Shown piece after piece: positions 32,733 to 41,832 of a stretch of DNA of 64,000 nucleotides (within the stretch, counting starts at the first letter, position 1; the number at the start of each line of letters is the position of its first letter). The notes under the pieces are model-generated. The model searched no databases, was not told the DNA's origin, and saw only the letters and a program-made list of their open reading frames with translations. The stretch covers positions 248,001 through 312,000 of the forward strand of contig NZ_CP060295.1 in the NCBI RefSeq assembly GCF_014302995.1, in the 5' to 3' direction. Both the position numbers and the translations under genes were made by a program. The stretch comes from Variovorax sp. PAMC26660. GTDB taxonomy: Bacteria > Pseudomonadota > Gammaproteobacteria > Burkholderiales > Burkholderiaceae_C.

Positions 32733-34469
32733 ATGAGCACAATCCCCAAGAAAAAATCCAGCGAGCTGCGCAGCCAGCAATGGTTCGGCCGCAACGATCG
32801 CGACGGCTTCATCTACCGAAGCTGGATGAAAGGCAAGGGCGTGCCGCACGATCAGTTCGACGGTCGTCCGGTCATCGGCATCTGCAACACCTTCAGCGAA
32901 CTCACGCCCTGCAACTCGCACTTCCGCACGCTGGCCGAGCAGGTCAAGATCGGCGTGTATGAAGCAGGCGGCTTCCCGCTCGAATTCCCAGTGATGTCGC
33001 TCGGCGAAACGCTGTTGCGCCCCACCGCCATGCTGTATCGCAACCTCGCGAGCATGGACGTGGAAGAAAGCATCCGCGGCAATCCGCTCGACGGCGTGGT
33101 GCTGCTCATGGGCTGCGACAAGACCACGCCCGCGCTCATGATGGGCGCAGCCAGCGTCGACCTGCCGACCATCGGCGTCTCGGGCGGCCCGATGCTCTCG
33201 GGCAAGTGGCGCGGGCAAGAACTGGGCTCGGGCACCGGCGTGTGGCAGATGAGCGAGCAGGTGCGTGCCGGCACGCTCAAGCTGCAAGACTTCTTCGAGG
33301 CCGAGAGTTGCATGCACCGCAGCCACGGCCATTGCATGACGATGGGCACGGCGAGCACCATGGCCAGCATGGTCGAGTCGCTCGGCATGGGCCTTCCGGG
33401 CAACGCGGCCTACCCCGCCGTCGACGGCCGACGCAATGTGCTTGCGCGCCAGGCGGGCCGTCGCATCGTCGACATGGTGCATGAAGACATGAACATGTCG
33501 AAGATCCTCACGCGCCAGGCAATCGAGAACGCGATCAAGGTCAACGCGGCCATCGGCGGTTCGACCAACTTCGTGATTCACCTGCTGGCCATCGCGGGCC
33601 GCATCGGTGTCGACCTCACGCTCGACGACTTCGACCGTCTTGCCGCCGAGCTGCCTTGCCTTGTGAACCTGCAGCCATCGGGCCAGTTCCTGATGGAAGA
33701 CTTCTGCTATGCCGGCGGCCTGCCGGTGGTGATCAAGGAAATCGCCGAGCACCTGCACAAGGACATCCTCACGGTCACCGGCCAGAGCGTGTGGGAGAAC
33801 GTGAAGGACGCCGAGAACTACAACCCGCAGGTCATCCGCACGATGGCGGAGCCCTTCAAGGAGAAGGCCGGCATCTGCGTGCTGCGCGGCAACCTCGCAC
33901 CCAACGGCGCCATCATCAAGCCGAGCGCAGCCACGCCCGAGCTGCTGGTGCACAAGGGCCGTGCGGTGGTGTTCGAGAGCGCGGAAGACCTGCACAAGCG
34001 CATCGACGACGAGAACCTGGACATCGACGAGCACTGCATCATGGTGCTGAAGAACTGCGGCCCCAAGGGCTACCCCGGCATGGCAGAAGCGGGCAACATG
34101 CCGCTGCCGCCGAAGGTGCTGCGCAAGGGCATCACCGACATGGTCCGCATCAGCGATGCGCGCATGAGCGGCACGGCCTATGGCACGGTGGTGTTGCACA
34201 CGGCGCCTGAAGCTGCGGCCGGCGGACCGCTGGCATTGGTGCAGGACGGCGACATCATCGAGCTGGACGTGCCCAACCGCAAGCTGCATCTGCATGTGAG
34301 TGACGAAGAGCTGGCGCGTCGGCGCGAGAAATGGGTTGCGCCGAAGGCTCCGCTCGACTCCGGGTACTGGAAGCTTTATGTCGACACGGTTTTGCAGGCC
34401 GACCAGGGGGCTGATCTGAACTTCCTGCGTGGTCGTCGTGGGGCTTTTGTGCCGCGCGACAATCACTAG
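32733..34469 (+). CDS. IlvD/Edd-family aldonate dehydratase (L-arabinonate dehydratase-like)
   Basis: A 578-residue iron-sulfur dehydratase that removes water from a sugar acid to give the 2-keto-3-deoxy acid. C60, C128 (in GCDKTTPA) and C201 (SHGHCMTMGTAST) correspond in spacing to the three [2Fe-2S] cysteines of L-arabinonate dehydratase, and the length matches that subgroup. The neighbours DgoK and DgoA suggest that the product enters a DeLey-Doudoroff-type route, so the true substrate may be D-galactonate or D-fuconate rather than L-arabinonate. GGAGA lies upstream of the ATG at 32733. Confidence 0.92.
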   Translation: MSTIPKKKSSELRSQQWFGRNDRDGFIYRSWMKGKGVPHDQFDGRPVIGICNTFSELTPCNSHFRTLAEQVKIGVYEAGGFPLEFPVMSLGETLLRPTAMLYRNLASMDVEESIRGNPLDGVVLLMGCDKTTPALMMGAASVDLPTIGVSGGPMLSGKWRGQELGSGTGVWQMSEQVRAGTLKLQDFFEAESCMHRSHGHCMTMGTASTMASMVESLGMGLPGNAAYPAVDGRRNVLARQAGRRIVDMVHEDMNMSKILTRQAIENAIKVNAAIGGSTNFVIHLLAIAGRIGVDLTLDDFDRLAAELPCLVNLQPSGQFLMEDFCYAGGLPVVIKEIAEHLHKDILTVTGQSVWENVKDAENYNPQVIRTMAEPFKEKAGICVLRGNLAPNGAIIKPSAATPELLVHKGRAVVFESAEDLHKRIDDENLDIDEHCIMVLKNCGPKGYPGMAEAGNMPLPPKVLRKGITDMVRISDARMSGTAYGTVVLHTAPEAAAGGPLALVQDGDIIELDVPNRKLHLHVSDEELARRREKWVAPKAPLDSGYWKLYVDTVLQADQGADLNFLRGRRGAFVPRDNH

Positions 34470-34471
34470 GC

Positions 34472-34735
34472 TGCTGTTCAGGGCGGCACTCACGCCGACA
34501 CGGTGCTCTTTTTCGCGAATGTCCCCCGCTTCGCTCCTCCTTTATTTCGCGAAAAAGAGCACCGTATCGACGTGAGCGTTGGACAGAGCAGTTGTTGATC
34601 GCCGGATCACCAGCAGCGTGCCCCTGTGCGAATGACGCCAGGTGCTCCCCGCAGCGAAATAAAGGAGGAGCGAAGCGGGGGACATTCGCGGAGGGGAGCA
34701 CCTGGCGTCATTCGCACCCGCCCTGAATGAACCCG
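34472..34735 (+). repeat. Paired-hairpin dispersed repeat, copy 2
   Basis: This fills most of the 330-bp gap between the dehydratase gene and dgoK. Hairpin A: 34500-34519 with 34546-34565, a perfect 20-bp stem. Hairpin B: 34626-34650 with 34693-34717, a perfect 25-bp stem. The 36-nt segment 34515-34550 is the exact reverse complement of 34654-34689. It is about 90% identical to the copy at 11877-12140 and is the better preserved of the two. Confidence 0.9.
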
Positions 34736-34799
34736 AACCCGCTTCAAACAGCAGCGCCAAGAACAACAGCCACGAAACACCACACGCCAAGCCACTGAA

Positions 34800-35708
34800 A
34801 TGACAAGACTGGTAGCAATCGACTGGGGCACAAGCTCACTGCGCGGCGCACTGCTCGACGCCGATGGCAAGGTGCTCGAAGAACGCAGCGACGCACGCGG
34901 CATCCTCACCGTGCCCGAAGGCGGCTTCCCCGCAGTCTTCGAAGCGCTCTTCGGTGACTGGATGCGCATCGAAGGCGCGCGCTGCCTGATCTCCGGCATG
35001 GCCGGCAGCAAGCAAGGCTGGGTCGAAGCGCCGTATTGCGCCTGCCCCGCCGGCCGCGCCGAAGTGGGCCGCAAGATCATCGACATCGATGCCATTCCCG
35101 GCGCGCGCATCGCGATCGTGCCGGGCCTGAGCGACGAACACGACGGCGTGCCCGACGTGATGCGCGGCGAAGAAGTCCAGATCTTCGGCGCCATGACGCT
35201 CACCGGCCTGAACGATGGCATCTTCGTGCTGCCGGGCACCCACAACAAATGGGTCACGGTGAGGCAAGGTCGCGTGGCGGGCTTTCGCACCTACATGACG
35301 GGCGAGTTCTATGCGTTGCTGAGCCAGCACTCGATCCTTGCCCGCACGCTCGATGCGGCAGCACCGCTCGACGAAGCCGCATTCCTGCAAGGCGTGACGC
35401 TCTCCGAGAACGGCCACGGCCTGCTGCACAACGCCTTCGGCGCACGCACGCTCGCGCTGTTCGAGCGCATGCCCAAGCAGGAGCTTTCCAGCTATCTCTC
35501 GGGCCTGCTGATCGGCGAAGAACTGCGCACGCAATCGCTGCGTGCGGCCGGCGAGGTCGTGCTGATCGGCTCGCCTACCCTCACCCAGCGCTACACGCTG
35601 GCCTTGCATGCCACCGGCGTCGCCACGCGCATGCTCGGGGCCGAAGCCACCTGGGCCGGACTGCATGCGCTGTCCGGCTTTCTGGCAACCGACAAAATCC
35701 AACCATGA
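34800..35708 (+). CDS. dgoK: 2-dehydro-3-deoxygalactonokinase
   Basis: A 302-residue sugar-acid kinase that phosphorylates 2-keto-3-deoxygalactonate at C6 using ATP. Characteristic start LVAIDWGTSSLRGALLDADG (phosphate-binding ASKHA-type loop), ISGMAGSKQGWVEAPYC, and FVLPGTHNKWVTVRQGRV. Second step of the DeLey-Doudoroff route. The stop overlaps dgoA (ATGA). Confidence 0.95.
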   Translation: MTRLVAIDWGTSSLRGALLDADGKVLEERSDARGILTVPEGGFPAVFEALFGDWMRIEGARCLISGMAGSKQGWVEAPYCACPAGRAEVGRKIIDIDAIPGARIAIVPGLSDEHDGVPDVMRGEEVQIFGAMTLTGLNDGIFVLPGTHNKWVTVRQGRVAGFRTYMTGEFYALLSQHSILARTLDAAAPLDEAAFLQGVTLSENGHGLLHNAFGARTLALFERMPKQELSSYLSGLLIGEELRTQSLRAAGEVVLIGSPTLTQRYTLALHATGVATRMLGAEATWAGLHALSGFLATDKIQP

Positions 35709-36346
35709 CAACCCCTCTCGAAAAATTCAGCGCGGCCATGCGCGAGCTGCCACTGGTGGCCATCCTGCGCGGGCTTTCGCCCGCCGAAGCCGCGGACGTG
35801 GGCGATGCCATCGTCGAGCCCGGCTTCCGGCTGCTCGAAGTGCCGCTCAATTCGCCGCAGCCCTTCGACAGCATCGCGCTGATGCGCGCGCGCTTTCCGC
35901 AAGCGCTGGTCGGCGCGGGCACCGTGCTTTCTGCGCAGCAAGTGCGCGACGTTCATGCCGCCGGTGGCGAACTGATCGTGTCGCCCAACTTCAACGCCGA
36001 AGTGATTGCCGAAGCCGTGCGGCTCGGCATGGTCTGCCTGCCGGGTGTGATGACGCCGACCGAGGCTTTTGGCGCACTCGCGGCCGGTGCCACCGGGCTC
36101 AAGTTGTTCCCGGCCGAGCTGGCCTCGCCGGCCGTGGTGAAGGCGCTGCTGGCCGTATTGCCATCCGGCACGCCGGTGATGCCCGTGGGCGGCATCACGC
36201 CCGCGAACATGGCGGTGTGGCGCGCGGCAGGTGCGGCAGGCTTCGGCATCGGCTCCGCGCTCTACAAGCCCGGCAAGCAAGCCCCGGCAGTGCGTGACGA
36301 CGCAAAGCAGTTCGTCGCGGCCTGGACGGGCGTGACGCGCACCTGA
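35705..36346 (+). CDS. dgoA: 2-dehydro-3-deoxy-6-phosphogalactonate aldolase
   Basis: A 213-residue class I aldolase of the KDPG/KDPGal family, cleaving KDPGal to pyruvate and glyceraldehyde-3-phosphate. LVAILRGLSPAEAADVG contains the conserved Arg; VGAGTVLSAQQV and SPNFNAEVI follow; the Schiff-base Lys is in GLKLFPAE. The gene begins inside the dgoK stop (ATGA), and the pair is followed at 37 bp by the class II aldolase gene. Confidence 0.95.
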   Translation: MTTPLEKFSAAMRELPLVAILRGLSPAEAADVGDAIVEPGFRLLEVPLNSPQPFDSIALMRARFPQALVGAGTVLSAQQVRDVHAAGGELIVSPNFNAEVIAEAVRLGMVCLPGVMTPTEAFGALAAGATGLKLFPAELASPAVVKALLAVLPSGTPVMPVGGITPANMAVWRAAGAAGFGIGSALYKPGKQAPAVRDDAKQFVAAWTGVTRT

Positions 36347-36383
36347 TCCACGACCCCGCCCCAAGAAAAAGAAGGAGACCCCG

Positions 36384-37121
36384 ATGACCGCCGATGCCAC
36401 CTACGCCAGCCCCGCCGTGCGCAAGCTGCGCGAAGACCTTGCCCTTGCCTTGCGCGCTGCGGCCCATCATGGGCTGTCCGAAGGGGTCTGCAACCATTTC
36501 AGCGTGATGCTGCCGGGCGCGCAAGACCGCTACCTGATCAACCCGCGCGGGCTGCACTGGAGCGAGATCGGCGCCGACGACATCGTGCTGATCGACGTGC
36601 ACGGCGAGGTGCTCGCTGGCCGCCATCGCGTGGAGCCGACCGCCCTCTTCATCCATGGCGCGGTGCATCGGCTCACGGGCCATGCGGTGGTGCTGCACTG
36701 CCACATGCCCTATGCGACCGCGCTCACGATCACGGTCGACCGCGCGCTCGATCCGACCGCGAGCCAGAACGCGATGCGCTACATGAACCGCATCGCGATC
36801 GACGCCGAATACAACGGCCTGGCGCTCGACGATGCGGAAGGCGAGCGCATCGCCCGCGCGATGTCGGGCAAGGAGGTGGCCTTTCTTGCGAACCACGGCG
36901 TGATCGTGGCCGGCGCCACCATCGCGCATGCCTACGACGATCTGTATTACCTCGAACGCGCATGCCTGCACCAGGTGATCGCGCAATCGACCGGGCGCCC
37001 GCTGGTGCCGGTGAATGCGAAGCTGGCGGCGCATGTGGCGGCGCAGATCCAGGGTGAACGCGAGCAGTCGGACCTGTTCTTCGAGGCCTTGCGCCGAATG
37101 CTGCCGCCGCCGCACCACTGA
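36384..37121 (+). CDS. Class II aldolase/adducin-family protein
   Basis: A 245-residue zinc-dependent FucA/RhaD-like protein. Conserved features: SEGVCNHFSVMLPG (phosphate/substrate loop), VLHCHMPYATALT (two metal His) and FLANHGVIVAGATI (third His region). AAGGAGA lies before the ATG. Such enzymes perform retro-aldol cleavage, epimerisation or decarboxylation. Its place after dgoK-dgoA suggests a role on a related sugar acid or its phosphate, but the reaction is not predictable. Confidence 0.88.
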   Translation: MTADATYASPAVRKLREDLALALRAAAHHGLSEGVCNHFSVMLPGAQDRYLINPRGLHWSEIGADDIVLIDVHGEVLAGRHRVEPTALFIHGAVHRLTGHAVVLHCHMPYATALTITVDRALDPTASQNAMRYMNRIAIDAEYNGLALDDAEGERIARAMSGKEVAFLANHGVIVAGATIAHAYDDLYYLERACLHQVIAQSTGRPLVPVNAKLAAHVAAQIQGEREQSDLFFEALRRMLPPPHH

Positions 37122-37282
37122 ACGACCGGCCTATGGCCGATGGAAGACGCCCGGCGGTGTTTTTCCGGCGGCAAAGCCCCTAGGATGGCTGCGTAGCAGG
37201 CATGCGTCCTACGCGCATGGGCTTACAGCTCTTCATCCGATTTCGCTCCAGCCTTACAGCAACTTCACACAAGGGGGCGAGG

Positions 37283-37636
37283 ATGAAGCTTCCAAATCAC
37301 ACCACTGGGGGATCAGTGAAAAAGCTTACCTTCGCAATTGGCGCCGCGGCCCTTCTGTCGCTCGCCTCGCTCAGCATTCCGGCCCAGGCCCAGACGGGCG
37401 GCCGCTTCATCCAGGCGCAGGTCTACGTGGTGCCCGCACCGCCGCCTCCGCGCCGCTACTACGCGCCGCCACCGCCGCGCCACCATTACGGCCCGCGCTA
37501 CTACCGCGGGCACGACCGTTACGACCACGGCCGCCGCTGGGATGACCGCCGCCACTACAGCGGTCGCCGGGACAACGACGGAGACGGCGTGCCCAACCGC
37601 TACGACCGCCGGCCCAACAATCCCTACCGCAACTGA
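37283..37636 (+). CDS. Small exported Pro/Tyr/Arg-rich protein with a DxDxDG motif
   Basis: A 117-residue protein with a signal peptide after about 19 polar residues (KKLTFAIGAAALLSLASLSIPAQAQ), then a low-complexity basic region (APPPPRRYYAPPPPRHHYGPRYYRGHDRYDHG) and RDNDGDGVPNRYD, a calcium-binding-like motif of thrombospondin-type repeats. Probably periplasmic or cell-surface; function unknown. A strong G-rich ribosome-binding site (AAGGGGGCGAGG) is just before the ATG. A -10-like TAGGAT is near 37181. Confidence 0.7.
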   Translation: MKLPNHTTGGSVKKLTFAIGAAALLSLASLSIPAQAQTGGRFIQAQVYVVPAPPPPRRYYAPPPPRHHYGPRYYRGHDRYDHGRRWDDRRHYSGRRDNDGDGVPNRYDRRPNNPYRN

Positions 37637-37655
37637 TCTGCGACTCGGACAGATC

Positions 37656-37687
37656 GAAAAACCCGGGCCGAGCGCCCGGGTTTTTCT
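37656..37687. terminator. Bidirectional intrinsic terminator
   Basis: AACCCGGGC-CGAGC-GCCCGGGTT stem with A run before and T run after it, between the small exported protein gene and the convergent SDR gene. It can serve both strands. Confidence 0.9.
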
Positions 37688-37702
37688 TTGTGCAGGCGCG
37701 CT

Positions 37703-38419
37703 CTATGCCGCAGCGCGCGCGGGTGACGCCGCATAGGGCGGCGTCTCGCTCGACAGGCCCTGCTTCAACTGACGGGTGACCGCGTCGGCCAACACCTCGG
37801 GCTTGCCCGCTTCCACACCGTCCAGCGCCTGGCGCGCCACGTCGTCCGGCGACGCCTTGGCACCCGGCACGTGTGCAGCCATGTCGGTGTCCATGAAGGC
37901 CACATGCAGGCTCGTGATCTGAGTGCCCTGCCCCGCCAGTTCATTGCGCAAGCCATTGCTCAGCGACCATGCCGCGGACTTCGTCGCGCTGTAGGTCGCC
38001 ACGCTCGGAAAGGTGGTCCAGCTCAAGGCCGACAGCACGTTGACGACGGCACCGCCGCCGTTGACGGCGAGCACGGGCGCGAAGGCTTGCGTCAGCGCCC
38101 AGGGGCCGAAGAAGTTGGTTTCGAATTCGGCGCGCGCGGCATCGACCGCACCGGCGCCGAGAAAGCTCGATCCGCGAGAGATGCCGGCGTTGTTCACGAG
38201 CAGCGTGACATCGCCGCAGGCGCGCACGGCGGCTTCGATCTGCGCGGCTTGCGTCACGTCGAGCGCCACCGGCGTCACACCGGCCAGCGTGATGCTCTTC
38301 GGATCGCGCGCGGCGCCATAGACCTTGCGTGCACCGGCCGCCAGCGCGGCCTTGGCGAAAGCCAGTCCCAGCCCACGGTTCGCACCGGTGATGAAGACGA
38401 CGGAGTCCTTGATTTTCAT
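37703..38419 (-). CDS. SDR-family oxidoreductase
   Basis: A 238-residue NAD(P)-dependent dehydrogenase. Cofactor motif TGANRGLG (11-18), NNAG (76-79), catalytic S130, Y143 and K147 (YSATK). Substrate unknown. It is the last gene of the leftward group MarR-MFS-MATE-SDR; the MATE gene ends 26 bp upstream. A terminator follows. Confidence 0.93.
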   Translation of the reverse strand: MKIKDSVVFITGANRGLGLAFAKAALAAGARKVYGAARDPKSITLAGVTPVALDVTQAAQIEAAVRACGDVTLLVNNAGISRGSSFLGAGAVDAARAEFETNFFGPWALTQAFAPVLAVNGGGAVVNVLSALSWTTFPSVATYSATKSAAWSLSNGLRNELAGQGTQITSLHVAFMDTDMAAHVPGAKASPDDVARQALDGVEAGKPEVLADAVTRQLKQGLSSETPPYAASPARAAA

Positions 38420-38445
38420 GGCAAGCCTTTCGGTGAGAAATTGAT

Positions 38446-39879
38446 TCAGGCCTGCGCCACGCGGCGCAGCAATCCGGTGGTGCTGCGGGGCCATCCCACG
38501 CGGCCGAACCATGCGCCGCCCGCAATGGCCGATGCGATCACGATGCCGTACACCACGAGCGCCACGCCCTGCGCAGCGAACACGCCGGTGAGGCCGCCGC
38601 CCCAGCGCAGCGCCAGCCAGCCGCCCGTGCCCGCCACGGCCAGCCGCGCGATGTTGCCGAGCACCGGCCACAGCAGCCGGCCCGCGCCCTGCGACGCGAA
38701 GTACAGCACCAGCCCGACGCCGAAGAAGCCGTAGAGCGGCCCGACCACACGCAGGTAGTGCGTGCCGGTTTCGAGCATCGCCGGGTCGTTGCCGAACAGC
38801 AGCAGCCAGGGGCGCGGGAAGAATGCGGCCGCGAGCCCGATGGTTTCGGTCAGCGCGAAGGCGAGCCCCGCGCCGGCCCATGTGGCGCGCAGCGCGCGCT
38901 CGCGCTGCCCTGCGCCCATGCAGGTGCCGACCATCGCGACCAGCGGCGCACCGAGGCCGAACACCAGCGGCACCAGCAGGTATTCGAGCCGCGATGCCGT
39001 GCCGTAGCCGGCCAGTGCGCCCGAACCGAAGTGCCCGGTCAGCGCGGTGGCAATGCCGATCGACAGGTTGGTCGCCACGGTCGACACCGCGCCCACCAGC
39101 CCGATGCGCAGGATGTCGCGGAACAGCGGCCAGCGCAGCTTCAGCGCCGCCAGCGTGGGCCGCAGCAGGCTGCGTGGCGAGCGCAGGTAGACGATGAGCG
39201 CGATCGAGCCCAGCAGGTAGTACAGCAGCAGCGCCATCGCACCGCCCGCGATGCCCATGCCAGGGATCGGCCCCCAGCCGAAGATCAGCAGCGGCGACGC
39301 CGGAATCAGGAACACCACGCCCACCACCGTCACATTGGCCGGCACCGACATGTTGCCGGTGCCGCGGATGATGGCGGAGAGCGAGTTGAACAGCCACACC
39401 AGCACCGCGCCCGCGAAGACCCAGTTGGAGTACGTGAGCGCCGCATCGAGCGCAGGGCCCGTGCCGCCCATGATCCCGTAGAGCCAGCGCCCGCCGAAGA
39501 GCAATGCCAGCGTGAAGCACAGGCCAAAGCCCAGCGCGATGACGATGGCATGCCACACCAGCGCATCGGCATCGGCGCGGCGGCGTGCACCGAGCGCGCG
39601 GGCAATCGACGAAGCGATGCCGCCGCCCATCGCGCCGCTGGAAGTCATCTGCATCAGCATGACGATGGGGAACACCAGCGCCATGCCGGCGAGCGCGTCG
39701 GTGCCGAGCTTGCCGACGAAGTAGGTTTCGATCAGGCCGACGGAGGCCTGCGCCACCATCACGAGCACGTTGGGCGCCGCAAGGCGCAGCAGCGTGGGCA
39801 CGATGGGCGCTTCAAGCAGGCGGCGCGTGCGGGGGTCGAGGTCGGCCGACGAGGCGATGGAAGAAGTTGCGGTGGACAT
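38446..39879 (-). CDS. MATE-family efflux transporter
   Basis: A 477-residue inner-membrane antiporter with about 12 helices. N-terminal LEAPIVPTLLRLAAPNVLVMVAQASVGLIETYFVGKLGTDALAGMA is diagnostic of MATE proteins. Export of drugs or metabolites by cation exchange is expected. The gene starts 26 bp after the MFS gene on the same strand, in the MarR-headed group. Confidence 0.93.
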   Translation of the reverse strand: MSTATSSIASSADLDPRTRRLLEAPIVPTLLRLAAPNVLVMVAQASVGLIETYFVGKLGTDALAGMALVFPIVMLMQMTSSGAMGGGIASSIARALGARRRADADALVWHAIVIALGFGLCFTLALLFGGRWLYGIMGGTGPALDAALTYSNWVFAGAVLVWLFNSLSAIIRGTGNMSVPANVTVVGVVFLIPASPLLIFGWGPIPGMGIAGGAMALLLYYLLGSIALIVYLRSPRSLLRPTLAALKLRWPLFRDILRIGLVGAVSTVATNLSIGIATALTGHFGSGALAGYGTASRLEYLLVPLVFGLGAPLVAMVGTCMGAGQRERALRATWAGAGLAFALTETIGLAAAFFPRPWLLLFGNDPAMLETGTHYLRVVGPLYGFFGVGLVLYFASQGAGRLLWPVLGNIARLAVAGTGGWLALRWGGGLTGVFAAQGVALVVYGIVIASAIAGGAWFGRVGWPRSTTGLLRRVAQA

Positions 39880-39905
39880 GGCTGGCGTGCGCGTTCGGTT
39901 GCGTG

Positions 39906-41237
39906 TCAGGCGCGTGCCGTCGATGTCGAGGCCTTCGACGCCGTCGAAGCCGGCGCGCCGGTCTTGGCGGCCGGGCGGCGAATCATCATCACGAGCAGCG
40001 CCGCCACCAGGCAGGCTGCGCCGGCCGCGTAGAGCGCGGGGGTGTAGGTCAGCAGCAGCGTGCGCGCAAAGCCGGCGCCATAGGCGGCGGTGGCGGCGCC
40101 CAGTTGGTGCGCGGCGAAGATCCAGCCGAACACCAGGCCGACCTTGGCCGGGCCGAAGGCAGCGCCGGCAAGCTTGACGGTGGGCGGCACGGTGGCGATC
40201 CAGTCGAGGCCGTAGAACATCGCGAAGATGCCCAGGCCGTAGATCGTGAATTCCGAATGCGGCAGCCAGAACAGCGACAGTCCGCGCAGGCCGTAGTACC
40301 AGAAGAGCAGCTTGCGGTTGTCGTAGCGGTCCGAGAGCCAGCCCGAAAGAATGGTGCCCACGAAGTCGAAGGCGCCCATCATGGCCAGCACCGAGGCGGC
40401 CGGCACTGCCCCCATGCCGTTGTCGCCGCACAGCGAGATGAAGTGCGTCTGCACCAGGCCGTTGGTGCTGAGGCCGCAGATGAAGAAGGTGCCGGCCAAA
40501 ATCCAGAAGGTGCGGTTGGTCGAGACTTCCTTCAGCACGCGGAACGGCGTGGCGAAGTTCATCATCGGTGCCGCCGCAACCGGTGCGGCCGGCTGCGTGC
40601 CGGGCACTTCACCGTAAGGCAGCAGGCCGATGTCCGAAGGCCGGTTGCGCATGAAGCACAGCGCAAGCACGCCGATCAGGATGCTGCCGATGACGATCGG
40701 CACGATGGCCGAGCGCCAGCCCCAGTGCTCGATCATCCAGGCTGCGAATGGCAAAAAGGCCAGTTGCCCCGTGGCCGAGCTGGCCGTGAGCATGCCGATG
40801 ACAAGGCCGCGACGCGCCACGAACCAGCGGTTGGCCACCACTGCGCCGAGCACCAGCGCGGTCATGCCGGTGCCCAGGCCCAGCATCAGGCTCCACAGGA
40901 AGAAGAGCTGCCAGAGCTGCGACGCCATGGTGACCAGCGCCATGCCCAGGCCGACGAGCGCCAGGCCGGTGCAGACCACGGCGCGCAGGCCGTAGCGCTC
41001 CATCAGCACAGCAGCAAACGGGCCCATGAGGCCGAACAACGCGAAGCGCAGTGCGAGCGCCGACGAGATCTGCTCGGTGCTCCAGCCGAACTCCTTGCCC
41101 AGCGGCTGCAGCATGGCGCCCGGCAGGCCCAGTGCGGCCGACATGGTCAGCATGGTCAGGAAGGTGATGGCGGCGACGATCCATCCGTAGTGGATGCCGC
41201 GGCGCTGGAGCCATGCGGAAACGGGGGTGGCGAACAT
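39906..41237 (-). CDS. MFS transporter (oxalate/formate antiporter-like)
   Basis: A 443-residue, about 12-helix major facilitator. The N-terminus RRGIHYGWIVAAITFLTMLTMSAALGLPGAM and the DRYDNRKLL loop (cytoplasmic loop motif in the second half) resemble the monocarboxylate/OFA branch. Direction of transport is unknown. The start at 41237 (MFATPVSAWLQRRG) is the natural N-terminus. Second gene of the MarR group. Confidence 0.9.
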   Translation of the reverse strand: MFATPVSAWLQRRGIHYGWIVAAITFLTMLTMSAALGLPGAMLQPLGKEFGWSTEQISSALALRFALFGLMGPFAAVLMERYGLRAVVCTGLALVGLGMALVTMASQLWQLFFLWSLMLGLGTGMTALVLGAVVANRWFVARRGLVIGMLTASSATGQLAFLPFAAWMIEHWGWRSAIVPIVIGSILIGVLALCFMRNRPSDIGLLPYGEVPGTQPAAPVAAAPMMNFATPFRVLKEVSTNRTFWILAGTFFICGLSTNGLVQTHFISLCGDNGMGAVPAASVLAMMGAFDFVGTILSGWLSDRYDNRKLLFWYYGLRGLSLFWLPHSEFTIYGLGIFAMFYGLDWIATVPPTVKLAGAAFGPAKVGLVFGWIFAAHQLGAATAAYGAGFARTLLLTYTPALYAAGAACLVAALLVMMIRRPAAKTGAPASTASKASTSTARA

Positions 41238-41340
41238 GGGACCTCGGCTGTTGGAATGAGATGTGGAGGAGGAGAAAAGAAAGCAGTGCCCCGCGCAGCG
41301 ACGCGCGTGAAACGAAAGGGGTGTTGCGCGGTGCCCGGGT

Positions 41341-41796
41341 TCAGTCGGCGCAGTCGGGCGCGTCTTCGGTGCCAAGCAGTTCGAGCGACTCGTCGATAAG
41401 CAGATGCAGCGCCAGCACGCGCTCCACGCCCAGCAGTGCGTTGAGCTTCTGCTGAGCGGTCTTCCAGTGGTGCTGCGCCTCGCGCCACTTGTCTTCGCCT
41501 TCGGGCGTGAGTGCAACCAGCCGGCTGCGCGCATCGGCGCCGGCGGTTTGCGCCACCCAACCCGCGGCGATCAGCGGCTGCAGGTTGCGGCTCAGCGTGG
41601 AGGCGGTCATCTTGAGTTCGGCCGCGAAGTCGACCGGGCGCGTGGCGCCCAGGCGCTTGAGGTGCGACAGCAGCGAGTACTGTGTGGTCTTCAGGCCGCT
41701 TTGCGACACCTCGGCGTCGTAGTGCTGCGAGAGGCGTCGCATCAGTTGCCGCACCTTGAAACTGGTGCAGCCGCGGGGTTTGGTCTGGATGTCCAT
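41341..41796 (-). CDS. MarR-family transcriptional regulator
   Basis: A 151-residue winged-helix regulator. HTH region: TTQYSLLSHLKRLGATRPVDFAAELKMTASTLSRNLQPLIAAGWV, with the DARSRLVALTPEG wing. It heads the leftward group of transporters and probably represses itself through two operator sites that overlap its promoter. Its start is 8 nt after the -10. Divergent from the thioesterase gene. Confidence 0.93.
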   Translation of the reverse strand: MDIQTKPRGCTSFKVRQLMRRLSQHYDAEVSQSGLKTTQYSLLSHLKRLGATRPVDFAAELKMTASTLSRNLQPLIAAGWVAQTAGADARSRLVALTPEGEDKWREAQHHWKTAQQKLNALLGVERVLALHLLIDESLELLGTEDAPDCAD

Positions 41797-41804
41797 GAGG
41801 TATT

Positions 41805-41832
41805 ATTGTATGTGCAACTATTGCATATGCAA
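41805..41832 (-). promoter_or_regulatory. MarR promoter with two operator sites
   Basis: Minus-strand -35 TTGCAT (41832-41827), 16-bp spacer, -10 TACAAT (41810-41805), ATG 8 nt later. The perfect palindrome TTGCATATGCAA (41821-41832) covers the -35, and the near-copy TTGCACATACAA (41817-41806) covers the -10. Repressor bound at both would block RNA polymerase and could also affect the divergent thioesterase gene. Confidence 0.8.

Noticed and set aside
34542..34790. Short minus-strand ORFs within the dispersed repeat
   Set aside because: They follow from the inverted-repeat sequence and are not kept intact between the two copies.
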